Assembly (NCBI GenBank): GCA_050084985.1
Contig: JBITNC010000001.1
Coordinates: forward strand, 80,228,001-80,292,000
DNA: 64,000 nt
Origin: Nageia nagi
Lineage: Eukaryota > Pinophyta
Direction of reading: 5' to 3'
Part shown: positions 1-13,648 of the stretch, in pieces
Position numbering within the stretch: position 1 is the first letter of the stretch
Layout: each line of letters starts with the position of its first letter
Notes under the pieces: model-generated
Told to the model about the DNA's origin: nothing
Seen by the model: only the letters and a program-made list of their open reading frames with translations
Databases searched by the model: none
Translations under genes and position numbers: made by a program

Positions 1-1379
1 TATATTATGTATTCTAACCAGCCACTATTGATCAAAAGTATCCTCCACTATTCCTTAGTAATACATTGCTCAATTTAGAAGGAAAGAATCTTGTAAACAC
101 CTATAATCTTTAGGTATACTTCCCATTTTCTTTTCTACTAGAGAATCTTTGTTTTCTCAGTAGTCTTTCTACAAGACTAGTAAATGGCTTTGCAACCATA
201 ATTGTAAACTCTTTAAAAACACTATGATCTAATACAATTTTTTTTAACTAGCAAAAAAAAAAATATCATGAGTATTTATTTTTGTAAATACAAGTTTTAG
301 TCTTTTATATAAAAAGCCCCTTAGTTTACTAGTGGTCTTTTTTTATCTAACAAAAAGATAAATAAGTAGTATAGTCAAGATTATAATAGAACACATTAAC
401 TCTTTTATTGTATTGAAGGCCTTAGTAATGATTTTATCTAGATCAAGGTATCTTTCTGCTATAAGTTATTTTTATTTTTTTTCATAATCTCTTACAAAGT
501 TTTTATAGTTTCTTATAAATTCCAAAAACCACTTAACTCTTTTAATTTTTTTAGAAAATATCTATTCTTTCATCATATAAATTTACTTCTTATCCACTTG
601 CATTGCATTTATTATAATAATATAGTTTAAAATGTAATATTTTTTATACTCTGAGAAAGAACTTATATTTATTAACAAGAAATTTCTCTTTTTTCAAAAT
701 ATAAAACCTTTTACCATAAATTACAAAAGATCTTCTGAAGTTTTATTTTAAATCAATATAGATCATTAAAAAAGTACTAAAATAAATTTCATCAAAAGTA
801 GCTAGAAAACTAATTTTTTAAAACTCTAAAATAGTGATAAGATATTAATGAACCAAATGGCATACTAAAATCACATACTTATTTTATAATTTATAATATA
901 TGTTTTAGAAATATATTCTTAATTTAACCTTAATTTGACAAAAGAAAGACCTCTTAACATAGTGAAAATTTGAGCACTATATAATTCAATTAACTGGAAA
1001 TCCATAAAAAATAAGCTTAAAGAGGGATCCTTGATTAGGTTTTTCATTGTAATAGTCTAGATTTAATGTGATCAAGGGTCCTTAACCTCAATCAAATAAG
1101 TGAAAAAATAATAATAAGATTGTAATAATTATTATTATAAGATTGTAATAGCAAGTAGCATGAAGAAGCACAACACCCAAATGAATTTAATGATATTTAT
1201 GTATAAAGTAAGCATCATATTATAATATTAAACTACTTGTTATTATGGATCAAGTTGTTAAATAAACGTATATACCAAAATGAATAACCAAATTTTCACT
1301 TGGTTGAAAAATATAAATTGAACATAACAAGAACATTTCAATTATTGCATATTCTTAACTATGGGAGAATAACATCATG
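1..1379. other. AT-rich stretch, no gene supported
   Basis: Six-frame reading shows only short frames with no recognisable motif. The sequence is AT-rich with homopolymer runs and almost no CpG. It may be the continuation of the minus-strand retroelement relic to the right, but nothing distinctive could be read. Confidence 0.5.
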
Positions 1380-2728
1380 CTTACTTTCCCATGTATTTAA
1401 AAAAATATTTACAATTGAAATTCTGGAGTTTTTTGCACTACCCTATGCATTTACAAAGCACAAAAATTAGAATGCAAAATATAATGATCAATGGTAAGCT
1501 TCAAGTCTTCAAACATTTTAAAAATATCTGCTTCAATTTTTATATCTTTTATTTTCTTTGCGTGAACCATCAACCCTTTAACCAAAGATAGATTAATAAA
1601 GTTATATTTTCTACAAGGATTGATGGAAATAGTAAGAGCTTTCCCTTGAATGAAATTATTTTCTTGAGAAATTCAATTTTTAAATACATTAGTATTATCT
1701 TTCTTTTGAGTTTCCTTAACTTCCAAACCATCATCCTTATTCATTCCCAAGACATTTTTATTATATATTTTTGTAACTCTTTTTCTTCATCAAAGAGTTT
1801 ACATGTCTTTTAATTTCTTATCTCTAACATCCAATTGTTTAAAAATGCAACATCAAAATGTTCCTTTATGTAGTTATACTTATGTTCCTCTTAAAATTAG
1901 AATATTATTTTTTGTTTTTAAATCCTAAGAGCTTAATAGAATGAATATCAGGTAGTGATTTTAAACCTTTCCACTATTCCCAAGAATCAATACCATCATC
2001 CATGCTTACTAACATCCATAAAAAAATGTAATAAAATTTTCAATTCCAATCTAATAATTTAGATTTTTTTCTATAAGTTAGTTGGCTAACCTTTTTTCTC
2101 CCTCGAAAATTTTATTATCAAATTTAAATATTAATTTCTCAAAACCTTTAATGAAAGTAATTGTTATATGCCCTCAAATGCTAAATTAATGGAAAATTTA
2201 ATTTAGAAATAAATTATTTAAAATAATCTCAATTGAACTACAATTTGGACTATAGCTTAATAATAATTATTCCAAACTACCTATAAAAGTTTATATAAAG
2301 ATGATACATGAAGAAAAGCTTATGAATGCTTTACCTTTATCCTTTCTACCAAAAAATCTAAATCTCAAATTTTGTGAAGAAACCATAATTTTAGCATAAG
2401 CTAAATATTATGGCTCCAAATGAATTCAACCTTTTATTTAATTTTTACCATAAGTATAAAATTTGTGCCCTAAAAAATCAACAAAAACTTTGCAAGCATC
2501 CACCTTGTACAAGACTATTTTTTTAAATTTCAAATATCGATAACACCATAAATATAACTTAGATTCTCTTAAAATTTGGACTCTAATGTTTCAATAATAT
2601 TTTTTATTAAACCCCTCAAAATTTAATTAAAATATTCACTAACATGAGAAAGATATAATTATATTACTAGAGCCTTAAAAAAAATAAAGAAAAGGTGTTA
2701 TTTTTCTCTACAGGTAACCAAAATCAAT
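1380..2728 (-). pseudogene. Decayed LTR-retrotransposon internal region (gag/protease-like)
   Basis: Read on the minus strand, about 1.43-1.78 kb holds a mostly open frame of roughly 110 codons. It includes the string NFINLSLVKGL, followed by a charged stretch, which resembles the aspartic-protease region of plant Ty3/Gypsy polyproteins. The part closer to 2.7 kb is coding-like but full of stops and frame changes. A primer-binding-like site lies immediately upstream at 2,729-2,740, which supports a minus-strand LTR element. No reverse transcriptase was found further left, so the element is truncated or too decayed. The superfamily assignment is tentative. Confidence 0.3.
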
Positions 2729-2740
2729 GCTTTGATACCA
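2729..2740 (-). promoter_or_regulatory. tRNA-Met-type primer-binding-like site
   Basis: On the minus strand the sequence reads TGGTATCAAAGC, one base from the initiator-tRNA-Met primer-binding site TGGTATCAGAGC common in plant LTR retrotransposons. It is followed on the plus strand by a TG two bases away, as expected for the inner edge of a minus-strand 5' LTR. Confidence 0.45.
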
Positions 2741-2742
2741 CT

Positions 2743-3240
2743 TGTTATAGTCCCTGTAATAAAATAATAGACTATTATTCCAATAATATCAAAGTAACAA
2801 AATTAAATAATAACATAAGTATAATATCATCAGATACTATCAATTCAATAATAACTCATAATAGTCAAACTGAATAGAAGTTTAACCCTTAAGGTATAGC
2901 ATCATTATAAGATTCTTCATTTGGAAGGAAACTACTCCAAAAGGTTACTCAATGCATACAAAAATTACAAATGACCTCTTTAGTTGTTAATGAATTAAGC
3001 CTAAACCCATTTATAGCCATTTGTGAGGAGGGGATGTCTCATATCCTAAGATGCATGATATATAATTATTAGATAACAAATAAAATAATAATTAGTTACA
3101 TATGATAATTATGTGGTTAATTGAAAGGGAGTTAAAGATATTCCAATACAAAGAAACATAATTTTATAAACCCTTCATGACCTTTCTATGAATCTAACCT
3201 TGGCCCACACTAGAATATTTTACCACAATGAAGTATCATA
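2743..3240 (-). repeat. Putative LTR remnant, outer edge unresolved
   Basis: Starts with TG next to the primer-binding-like site. Read on the minus strand it contains a good TATA box (GGCTATAAATGG, 3,007-3,018), consistent with an LTR promoter. No second copy was found in the window, so the right edge is a guess. Confidence 0.3.
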
Positions 3241-4793
3241 GGTTAAAGAGTGAAAAGTTTCATTCCCCTTTTGCTATCAATAATATCCTTAATAGAACCA
3301 AATTCCATATAATATGTACAATTTATTTGTTAATGATGTCCCTTTAATTATTTTTACATTTAATAGCTTTAATTGGCTCTCCCACCCCTACTTCAACTAC
3401 CTCCCACCAACCTACCCCATATCTACTCACCCAACCACCTCTCTCATAACAATATCAAACAATTCATGATGGATACAATAAATAGTTTAGAAGCCTCCCT
3501 TACACACCCTTGTCACTTATTAAGACCAATATTTAATCAAAAAGCTTGAATAAGTGGCATAATCTATAAACCTATGTATCTATCGATGAAGATAACCCTT
3601 TCTTTCATAGAAAGATAGGTCTCGATGTAGTCATATTTGAATTGGGAGAAGGTGAAAGTTCTATAAAATCATGGATTGTGATCATTCAATAGTTAGAGAG
3701 AATATCAAATCTATTTTTCACCTACAAAATTCATAAAATATATAATTGATATGTGATTTGTCCACCCTTTATGAACAAAAATAGATGATCTATACATCAT
3801 AACCATTTATTGGTCCATGCTCACCTTCATTACTTTATGGCCATAAAAATACTACACCCATAATAATTAGATCTTTCTCACATTGAAGGAGTCTATGATA
3901 TTTATAATAGTGAATGCAATTGTGGCTTCATGTTCACCCATCTACCTTGCTTTGACTGAATCTAGAGGTCAACCTCCTAACCTATGTAAAGGATTGTAAA
4001 GATCCCACTATTTGAATAAGCAAAGAAAGCCTCCAACTCTATTGATTTTTCATGGGTAGTATAGTGATTAATACAAATTGTTTCAATCATATGGTGAGGC
4101 TTGGTTTATTAGTCAATTTTTTTCTTTTTTGAATGATAGAGTTTTAAATTAGTAAAAATTAAATCATACAAATGTGTATCTTTGAGATAAATATATCTTA
4201 TATAGTAAGCATTGTAAATAAAATGAAATAATTTATCACATTGTTAGTAGGAAGGAATTTATTAAAAAAATACTTACCATACACATGGTATTTCACAACA
4301 TTATTGACATAATTATTTAAAGGTTAAAAAAAATAAATGCCAACTTCATCATTACTTGGAACAAATGCAAATGCATTAAACACCATTAAGAGGAGGGGGT
4401 ATTACCAATATGCATGTTTTCTCCTCAATATTCTCCATTTTCTCATTATATTTTCATACATTGGAAGGGATCTGTGGCCAGTGTGCACTCTTCAATATTT
4501 CTCAAATGTCATACCAACTTGGGTTGTTTGATGTATGATCAATAGTAAAGGATTGTGCCGCCCATATATCTATTATTTTCTTCTCTTCATTAATTGTATA
4601 ATTCATTAGATTCAACCAACTACCAACTACACCATCACCATCAACTTCAGTGTGACTAGGTGCTCAACCTTCATTATAGTAGGAGGAGCTCAAATGATCA
4701 TCCCAAACATGTTCCAAAATATATATTTTAATATTATAGTGACATTTCATATTAAAATATATTCAAAACTAAATTTAAAATTTAATGAGCTTG
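3241..4793. other. No gene supported
   Basis: AT-rich sequence with only short frames. Nothing recognisable was seen on either strand up to the CACTA element. Confidence 0.45.
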
Positions 4794-4937
4794 ATACACT
4801 AGTACAAAAGTAACAATATATTAATAAATAAACTACCAAACATTGTAGATAAATGATTATTTTTTATCACGTTACCATTACTAGTTTATTGTTGGTCATT
4901 TATCTCATGACCAAATTTATGACTAAACTATGTTAGT

Positions 4938-5217
4938 AATTTATTTGGTCATTCATTTAGTCACCAATTTAGTCATGAATTTAGTAGTATATGTAGTCAT
5001 CAATTTAGTTATGAATTTAGTAGTATATTTAGTCATTTATTTAATCATATATTTAGTCATGAATTTAGTACTATATTTAGTCACCGATTTAGTTATGAAT
5101 TTAGTATTATATTTAATCATTAATTTAATCATATATTTAGTTATTAATTGAATCGCATATTTAGTCATTGCATTCATCATATATGTAGTCATTACATTAG
5201 TTATAAATTTAGTCATT
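4938..5217 (+). repeat. 12-bp subterminal tandem array of the CACTA element
   Basis: About 23 head-to-tail copies of a 12-bp unit close to ATTTAGTCATGA run through this interval with almost no length variation. Because 12 is a multiple of three, the array reads as a spurious 73-codon frame of Leu-Val-rich tetrapeptides, which is not a protein. Its position 140 bases inside the left terminus fits a transposase or accessory-protein binding region. Confidence 0.85.
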
Positions 5218-8200
5218 TTTATTTATTGATTAACATTAGTTGGTAATAAATAAAGTCACAAAATAAATAATTTATTAAATACCATAAATCTTATAATGCA
5301 AAAATAGCATAATATTAAACTTAAACTAAAAAGATAAAAGTAAATAAAAATATTAAACATTTGAACAAGATACAACATGCTAAAATTAAAGGATTAATTC
5401 AACATCATGATAAATAAAGGCAATGTGCAATTAAAAAATATTAATAGAAATATACATATCAAATTATAAGATGTCAAATCTGTCTAAGAGTGTATATGTA
5501 AATATAATAAAAAATGCAAAGTTGTATAAGAGCTTCCAACTCTTTCAAGAAAACCTTTATAATTAAAATCCCTAAACAAAAAATAAAATACTACATAAAG
5601 TAGTGAGCCATAATGTTTAACAACTAGTACATGATAAACATGATTATAAACTATGCAATCATTTTTTGTAAATACTTTAGTGGCCATCATGTGAAGGATT
5701 ACTCTTTCTCTTTTAGGCAAGTAGCTCCATCTATTTTGTCCTCATAAGAAAGGGGTACATTACTTGTAACCTTTAAAATGTTTATATTCACATCTCTTGT
5801 TCCTTTCAAGTTAACTCCATGTACAATTGATATAGAGTAAATTCATCTAATGCCCACACATCAACATAAAATGGATCCAATACCTTAACTTTATCCTCTT
5901 ATTTGAGTTTATCAATACATTTCTACATAAATAAAAAATAATAACACATTATATCAATAAGTTATGAAAGGAAACAAATATAGACAATCATTACCATGCA
6001 TGCATAACAAAAATATAAGGTAATGGGATCATTATGACGCATTTGATTAGTCTAAACTTAATCAACAAATATTATCTGTTAGTTTCATAAGTAAAATGTA
6101 ATTCCTTAGAAACTATTTAAACAAAATTTACATGTCATTTCATAAGTAAAATATAATTCCTTAGAAACACTATAACCTCACATAACTATTATTGGGCTGC
6201 ACATTCTTGTCCACTAGTTCATGATCACTATCAATATTGGCATGATCTTTATTGGCATCAAGGTGTTTTTGATATTTTGTTGTTTTAATAAAATTATTCT
6301 ACATGTAGTAACAATGATCTCTATATCATTTTATGTTAGTAACATGTGTACAAAATAATACAATAAGAGTTCTCACTAACTCATTAACACATGAGGAACA
6401 GACAACAACTAATATCCATGCTTCTATCATTCCACAATAGTATATATAATAGCAAGAAGATGTATAATAGTAAAATAGGAAGGATTCCAACTATATTTAC
6501 CCAAGTATACAGAGAAGTGTCACCTTAAAATATGTTCTAGAATTAATAGCTTTCTTAAGTTTTCAGCCAAACTTGAGTTCACTTTGGATTACAAAATAGT
6601 CTTTAAATCTCCTTCGTGTTTTTTTTTTTTCCTAAAAAGAGCTTAATACTTTTCCAACATAATTTCAAGCTACTAAAGAAATAATTGGCTACAATACATA
6701 GAGGTCATATTCAACTATTGGTCAATAATATGCAAATATCACCTTTAGCACAAGATATATTATTATCTCAATTCCAACAAATTTGCAATCAAGAATAGAC
6801 TAGTTTAATTCAATTTCACTTCACATGCCATAATCATCACAACCAAAAGAAAAAAACATGAACTAATTCAAATCATAAGGTCTACTTTAAGATGAAATCC
6901 AATACAAATGTTTATATAATGTTTCCACTCTTAGGAAATACTATCCCCACATAATTTATACAAAGGGATCTTCCCCTTTTTCTAAGGATTCAAACATATA
7001 ATCTTCATTGTTAACATCATCCGTTCTTACTTTGCAACTATATTATTATACTAGACTATGCAATACAAGCATATGTTTTACCTTCTACATACATTAATCA
7101 AAAAGTTCCCATTGTTAACTATGATCATTACAAGCACATGTAGATAAATGTAAAAATTAAAAGTAATCTTTAATTACTTTTAATTAATACATTGATATGT
7201 AACTTCATTATCCATAAAGTGATTTCAAACAGTACAATGTGAACTCTCTAACATCATCATGAATAGTTCAGAAACTCAGTAAAATAAGTGACTTATAATT
7301 TAAAGAATATAAGGGTCTTCATTATGACCATGGAAGGGTCATATGATACACCTCTCCATAAGATATTCAACACATGGATATAAGTATCAAGAAGGAATAC
7401 ATATAAAATGAAATACATAATAGGAATATGAAATGATACATTGCTTGAACATTCAAAATTCAATTCAAACTATCTTTTGTAACCAAAAAATTAACAATGC
7501 ATTAAGGACAACTAATACTTCTCTATAGCATCCCCAAAAGAAGCAATAACAACATATAGTAAATATAACTATTCTTGCATTGGTATTCACTACAATAATT
7601 TACATCATTACACCCTTGAATCCAATACCATTATCATAATTAGATTTTGAAACACAACAACATACATATTTACATAGCAGTATTATAAATCAAATAGAAA
7701 TACCATTTTATATTTCTAATTTGGAATAACAACCATGAGCATACAAGTGAGTTACAACAATGGAATCAAATCAAGTTTAAAATTCCTCTCTATAACAAGA
7801 GTGTATAACAAGTATGAAATCACTAAACGATAAAGTTTCAAGTGAAAACAATTGTCCAAGATAGAAGTATTCAATTGGGGTTCTATCTTTGAAAAATAAA
7901 TACAACTGAGTATGAGATTTTTTAATCTTAGTGAGTTTAGAATTCAACCAAGAATACCACTAAATTTCTATAAAGAATTGGTACACCATCTACATGCAAG
8001 TTAGTATCGCTACAAAGGAATGCATACAAAGAGGAATAACAAATTTAAATCCCAAAATGAAATAATAGGAATGATATGCTAAAGAAGATATAATGCATTA
8101 AAGTATGATTCTTTTATGCAACATGTGTCTAAAAATTTAATGCAAGAATAATATTAAAAAAACTACAGTAAGTATATCAATCCAACCATGCAAAATGAGT

Positions 8201-9929
8201 ATTGTAGAACCAATTTAAAAATCATACATATTCATTTAGAGTAGATGATACTAACATAAATTCCTGATACTAAGTGCATATCCATTTTATCTTTACTTTA
8301 AATATATTTCAATTAGTTTTAGAATTGGTTTACAATTTTTACATTTGAAAAGGAAGGTGTTGGGGATTTATTGATCATGGATACAATCTCAAATTGTACC
8401 ATGATCATGGTCACCTATGGTTCCATTCCTAACAAATTAAAGTCCATTCACAAAACTTGTTGAATGTACAAGAAAAATAGTCTAAATCCTCATATGGTTG
8501 CTCCATAATTATGTTTCAAAATTAAGCATATTTTTAAAATGCAATAATTACAAAAGTGAAATGTTTCTTATTATTTTTGCTATGAATATTATATTATGGT
8601 GTTTCTTTCTAGGATCAATCATTGGTAGAATTGGTTAAAACCCAAAAACTCACCTCAATCCTTAATAAGATGAAACTTTTGTACAAAATCATATAGATCC
8701 AATTTCAACCTCACAAACTTCGTAGGGACAAGGTTCTAAATATTCAAATTCAACCTAACCAATGAGAAACCAGTGTAAGACAAAATCTCTTGGCGATTTG
8801 GTGCTCATAGGAAAAAATTATAATAATAATAAGAAATGAAATCCCAACAAATATGTAATCCAAAATAAAATTTTATATTCTTGTTGTAATGATTAAATAA
8901 GTACCGATCATGAGTTTGAACCAAGACATGAAATTTTTCTCAAAAATGTAAAAACACCAATCAAAGATTGAAGGAAAACTCACCCAAAATTGATTCCAAG
9001 TAGAGATGGACTAAATAAGATGATTCCCAAGTCTCCTTACAGCTAAAACAATGCTACTTAGAAAATAATCAAATAATGAAACTCAAGGTTTGAGTTTTTA
9101 GACCCCCACAAATCAAATTAAAGCATTGGAAAGCTCCCACAATGGGTAAATTTCATTTTCAACCTTCCCTCATGGTGCCAAGATCCCCTCTCATTCCCAA
9201 AACTATGATTTGTAGCATAAAAAAGCTCCCACAATGTGGGTATAATAGATTCACCATATTGTTTTACACCCAAAGAGATTTGCAACACCAAAACAATGAA
9301 TGGAGTAGTAGAAATCATCTTGTAGGATAAAAAATTGCTCCCAAACCCATCCATGGTGACCTAAAATAGTTCATTTGGCTTCTACAAGCATGGTAGCTAG
9401 GTTTTTCCTCTCATACCTTCCCAACATTGCAAGCCAAATGATTAGAGTTTCAATGAACATGGAGGATTTTATTTTCCTAATTTTATTTTCACTTTCCAAG
9501 CTAGATACCCAACGCTTGGAGAAAAATTAAGACATTTAATCTATTCCCTTTAGGTTTGAAATTTAGTACCTTTATCATGGTTAAAATACACAATGCATTC
9601 CATTATATTTTAGGGTTTATTTATTTATTTTTAATTTAAATCTAAAATTAAAAGGTCCCCCTATAATTTTTTTTATTTTTATTGATACACATTGACTTCT
9701 AGATGCTAAGTATATGAATGGTACTAAGTTTTTAAGAATCTTAGACCATGTTAATGCCACAAAGTATTTACATCAAAATATTTACCTTCATTTCCTACCT
9801 TATAAACATTAACTTATAAATTAAATCTATTTTAAGTAAATTTTAAAACAATAAATTTGACTTTTATTATTGAAAAATGTTGAAGGAGCAAAGCTCAAAA
9901 GGGGTTATGACATGATTTTACCTTGTGAT
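5218..9929. other. Interior of the CACTA element, no gene assigned
   Basis: About 4.7 kb of AT-rich sequence. A minus-strand frame of 78 codons (5,484-5,720) and overlapping frames on both strands near 9.1-9.35 kb show no known motif. Near 5.75-5.9 kb the minus strand has a short coding-like stretch, but it is too broken to name. Confidence 0.45.
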
Positions 9930-10049
9930 TTTACCTGATGACTAAATTAGTCATATTTTTAGTCATTTATATTTATGAATTGCAAACCATTAGTATAATT
10001 TTATCAATTTTAGTCACATAGACATATATATACCAAATTTCTACTAGTG
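9930..10049 (-). repeat. Right subterminal region and terminal inverted repeat of the CACTA element
   Basis: Contains several copies of the TAGTCAT motif found in the left array, including an inverted pair around 9,948-9,975. It ends with the terminal repeat whose reverse complement begins CACTAGTAG. It is much shorter than the left array. Confidence 0.6.
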
Positions 10050-10052
10050 ATA

Positions 10053-10755
10053 ATACATATTTAGTGATTAATGGTATTCTATACAGCACCAAATTTAGAA
10101 AGACAAACCCAAAGAGTTTTGATACCAATTTAATATCTAATAATAAATTAACAATGTGTTATAGTTGTCTAAAAGCTTTTATAAAACTTGTAATTATTTT
10201 TATTGTTAAAATTTAGGCAATTAGCTAGAGTAAAGGTTGTTGTGAGGAGACTAAGTCAATTAATAGTGTAATAGCAAAGGAAGGTGAATTGGCCAAGCAC
10301 ATCCAAAAAAATATGTGAATAATTAAAGTTTACTAATAAATTTGCTAATAGTTACATAAATGCATATAATCTAACCAGGCTAAAGAGAAGTATATAGCAA
10401 ATATATCCATTTCTAACTATCTTAACCTATAATGACTCAATCCATTATATTATATTTCCCAATTTTACAAACTAATTCCACCCTTTTCATTGCAACATAG
10501 TCATTGGTTATTGATATATTTTCATGTTTGTTTAATTTTTTGATTATGTCAAATTCTATTCTTAATAATTTAAGTTTTCTTCAATAAGTTCTTCAATTCT
10601 ATTTTTTGTAATTTTTTTTTATCACACCTTGCATAATGGCTTCTATTTCATAGAGTAAATCTCATGAAATAATTTAATTTTAATGCAAGGAAATAGTAAA
10701 AGCTTCTAGAGGATTATTTTAGATGCTTTTTATTATCCTTTAGAATGAGAATCTT
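10053..10755. other. Uncharacterised sequence between CACTA and Copia 1
   Basis: No gene supported. A weak match to a minus-strand primer-binding site (TTGGTATCAAAAC) lies at about 10,118-10,133, without a convincing LTR beside it. Copia 1 coding similarity stops abruptly at about 10.77 kb, so its 3' half and 3' LTR are missing here. Confidence 0.4.
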
Positions 10756-11061
10756 CTAAACATTCTTGGATGGAAATTCACCAACTTTATTTCTAACAAT
10801 CTTTCCTTCTTCTTTCAACTTATTTCCAAAAACCCACTTGGTACCGATTACATTCTTATTGGCTGGTCTTGGAACAAGCTCCCATGTTTTGTTCTTTTCA
10901 ATTTGATTGAGCTCCTCTTTCATAGCTTCTATCCAATGTTTATCCTTCCAAGATTCCACCACACTTTTTGGTTCATATATTATATAATAATGAATAATTG
11001 ATATGCTCTTTAGATTGAACAATCCTTTCTCTAGTTTGAATATAAACTTGTGGATCACCAA
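10756..11061 (-). pseudogene. Copia 1 reverse transcriptase, N-terminal fragment
   Basis: The frame contains the typical start of Copia reverse transcriptase: EAMKEELNQIEKNKTWELV followed by NVIGTKWVFGNKL, then a few more residues before similarity ends. Only about 70 residues of the domain remain, and the YVDD active-site region is absent. The segment upstream encodes the linker from integrase. The truncation point near 10.77 kb marks a deletion or an old insertion junction. Confidence 0.85.
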
Positions 11062-11185
11062 TTACTTGCTCTTTTGGATGATTTAACTAAATATACCTTT
11101 TAGGATATTTTAGAGTATATGGCTACACTTATTCATCTTCTTGCACTTCCTTTTCACCTTCAACAAAGTCATCATAATTAGGATG

Positions 11186-12213
11186 TTATTCTCTAATTGT
11201 AGTAATTAGTTCATCCCCTTCATTAATTCTTACATCAACACTTTCAATAACCCTTTTTAGCCTCTTATTGTAACATTGATATGCCTTCCTCTTGGAAGAA
11301 TAACCATGGAATATGCCTTCATCTGCATTATCATCAAACTTACTAAGATTTTCATTAGTTTTCTTAATATAACACTTTATACAAAAAATCTTAAAGTGTC
11401 TTACCATGGCTTTTCTAACATACCATAGTTCATATTGTGTCTTATCTTCATGTGGTATAAGTAAACACCTGTTATGAATATAGAAAATAGTACGTATGAT
11501 CTCTTTCCAAAAATGGTCAGCCACTTTAGTTTATGCTCTAATGGTTCTTTCCATTTCTTGAATTAATCTATTCTTTCTTTCCATAACACCATTTTGTTGA
11601 GGTGTTCATACTACTAAAAATTGCCTTCTAATACCATATTTTTTATATAAGTCAGCAAACTCTTCTGAAATAAGCTCACCTCCTCTATCTAACCTTAAAT
11701 ATTTGATATTTATTCCAATATGATTTTCAACAATACTTTTGAAATATTTGAACATATCAAGAGCTTCTAATTTATGCTTAAGAGTTGAACCCATGTTATT
11801 CTAGTAAAATCATCAACATATAACATGAAATATCTATGACCATGTACACTTTCAGTTCTAGTTGGTCAATATAAATTAGTATGTATAAGTTCAAGTGGTT
11901 TACTATTATATTAATTCTTAAATTTGAAATAAGATCTAGTTTTTTTACCTTTTTGGCATGAAGGGAATATGTGATTTGATGGCTTTGAGATGCATAGTAT
12001 GCCATAACCAATTTACATCCCCTGATTTAACATGCAATAACTTTTAGTAGTTTTAGTTAGAGTATATAAGTTACCAATTGTTCTTGTTCCATATGCCACT
12101 AGTTTGCCACTTTTTGTTCTTATAATTTCATAACCATGCTTTTTAAAAATAACATCATTTCTTTTTTCATTGATTTGACTCACATTTAGTAAGCTATGCT
12201 TTAGGAAAACCAA
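11186..12213 (-). pseudogene. Copia 1 pre-integrase domain and integrase, several frames
   Basis: Successive minus-strand segments give a gag-pre-integrase block (LLNVSQI to GNLYTL), a zinc-binding region (SCQKGKKTRS), the core, and a downstream block ending DEGIFHGYSSKRKAYQCYNK. The first catalytic Asp of the core appears as Asn (IHTNLY where the family has HTDL). The second (LRLDRGGE) and the Glu (NGVMERKN) are readable. At least two frame changes and several stops separate the pieces. It would have inserted element cDNA into the genome and is clearly non-functional. Confidence 0.85.
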
Positions 12214-12850
12214 AAATAATACTTTTCATATTTAATCTTGACATTACCAAACTTAATAGTACCTCTAACTACTATTTTAGCTCCATCATTATTCTCAAAT
12301 TTCACAAATCCACCTTCACATTCTTCTAAATATTCAAATCTATGTTTATCACTAGTCATATGTTTGGAGCACCCACTATTAAAAATCCATTTCTTAGGTT
12401 TGCTTTGGGCTTTCAAGGCTTGAATTTTCACTATTTTCTTTCTATACTTTCTTAAGCTTGGACTTGACTTTATAATTAATTTTATTCAAGGAAGGACCTT
12501 TGTCACTTGTTTGATTCTTTTCTTCTCTTAAAGTTCTATTTTTGTAAAATTTAGTAAAATGACCAAGGTTATGCTATTTATAGCATTTAACATCATATTC
12601 AAGAAATGAAGCAAATGCATTTTTATGCACAAAGATTAATAACTAATTTCTAAATCTACAACTTACAAATTTATCATCAAAATTATTACATTTATAACAA
12701 TAACCATAAAATGTATTTCCATTATCAAGATACAGATAAAAAGATCTATTCGACTGATAATAATTGCTTGCAAATCCTTTTCTAAATCTCCTTTGATATG
12801 CAACATTGGTGAATCCATCACTAAGCTCTTGCTTATTTTTATACTAATTG
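12201..12850 (-). pseudogene. Copia 1 zinc knuckle and aspartic protease
   Basis: The minus strand shows a degenerate CCHC knuckle (CYKCNNFDDKFVSC, with the His lost), a second knuckle-like block (CYK..HNLGHF) and a basic linker, then the protease motif WIFNSGCSKHMT. The family motif is WIxDSGCSxHMT, so the catalytic Asp reads as Asn here. This is a G-to-A change that by itself would inactivate the protease. Upstream coding is interrupted at 12,850 by the Gypsy insertion and resumes at 21,418. Confidence 0.8.
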
Positions 12851-12855
12851 GTATT

Positions 12856-13645
12856 TGTTATCACATAAAAATAATTTATGCATTTAATTTAAAACATTAG
12901 GAAGTATATGCTTGCACTTATATGTCTAGTTCAAGAATATTTATGATATTTTGGATATGATCAATATGTATCATTGACTTACTATATTCTTTTTTATGTA
13001 GGTACATGCTAACCTAAGGAGTAGGTCATATTATTATCTATATAAATATGGATCTAATAGTAAGTCCACATTAAGGAGATACATGATCCCATATCTGGTC
13101 TTGATGATGGCAGTCCTTTAGGTGTCTCTTGACATTGCCATTCAAGGTTGGGTTTGTGTACCTTCCTTATGTGAGTATTTTGACAATTCTAAGCTTATTT
13201 GAGTATCAAATTGAGACCATTGAGAGTTTATGTGGGGGAACAGAGTCAGTTCAAAATGAAGTATAGTCTAATGAAGATTATTGATGGTCCCTATTGATGA
13301 AAGTAGACCATCGATGCTCCTTTCAAGCATGAAATAGACCACCCATAGCTCTCTTTTTGGATCATCTTACTTCATAACTTAGGGTGCAGACTCCATTCAT
13401 TATTGAAGCTTTGTTAGTATCTTCTATTCATCCATATTAGGTACACTCCATGAGGTAAGTACACAAATTCAATCTTGTTTATTAATGTCATTTTGATTCT
13501 AGTTATTCATTATCTTCTATATTAGCTTATCTTGTTATAAATTGCTATCCATTAGCTCAAAATTTACAAATAGATATATGTATCTTTTGAGACTATAGAT
13601 ATTTCAGTTATTTTCATTATCTAATACACTTTTTATTTGTAAACA
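12856..13645 (+). repeat. 5' LTR of Gypsy 1
   Basis: Begins TGTTATCACATAAA and ends AAACA, so it keeps the TG...CA ends. It aligns along its length with 20,616-21,412. The left flank is GTATT. Confidence 0.93.
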
Positions 13646-13648
13646 TTT

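Larger units (their letters stand above)
4797..10049. mobile_element. CACTA (En/Spm-like) DNA transposon, 5.25 kb, no recognisable transposase
   Basis: The left end begins CACTAGTACAAA and the reverse complement of the right end begins CACTAGTAGAAA, matching at 11 of 12 bases. Both ends are flanked by the trinucleotide ATA (4,794-4,796 and 10,050-10,052). CACTA termini with a 3-bp target duplication are diagnostic of this superfamily. Inside the left end lies a dense array of 12-bp units, and the same motif recurs in inverted orientation inside the right end. CACTA elements typically carry such subterminal motifs as binding sites for their accessory protein. No TNP2-type transposase could be recognised, so this is either a non-autonomous derivative or one too decayed to read. 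Confidence 0.8.

Noticed and set aside
4930-5151. 73-codon plus-strand frame rich in Leu and Val
   Set aside because: It is the translation of the 12-bp CACTA subterminal array, whose period keeps the frame open.
9118-9354. Overlapping frames on both strands in the CACTA interior
   Set aside because: No motif, short, and mutually antisense. Chance openness is the simplest reading.
10118-10133. Possible second minus-strand primer-binding site
   Set aside because: Two mismatches in the key positions and no LTR-like TG or promoter beside it.
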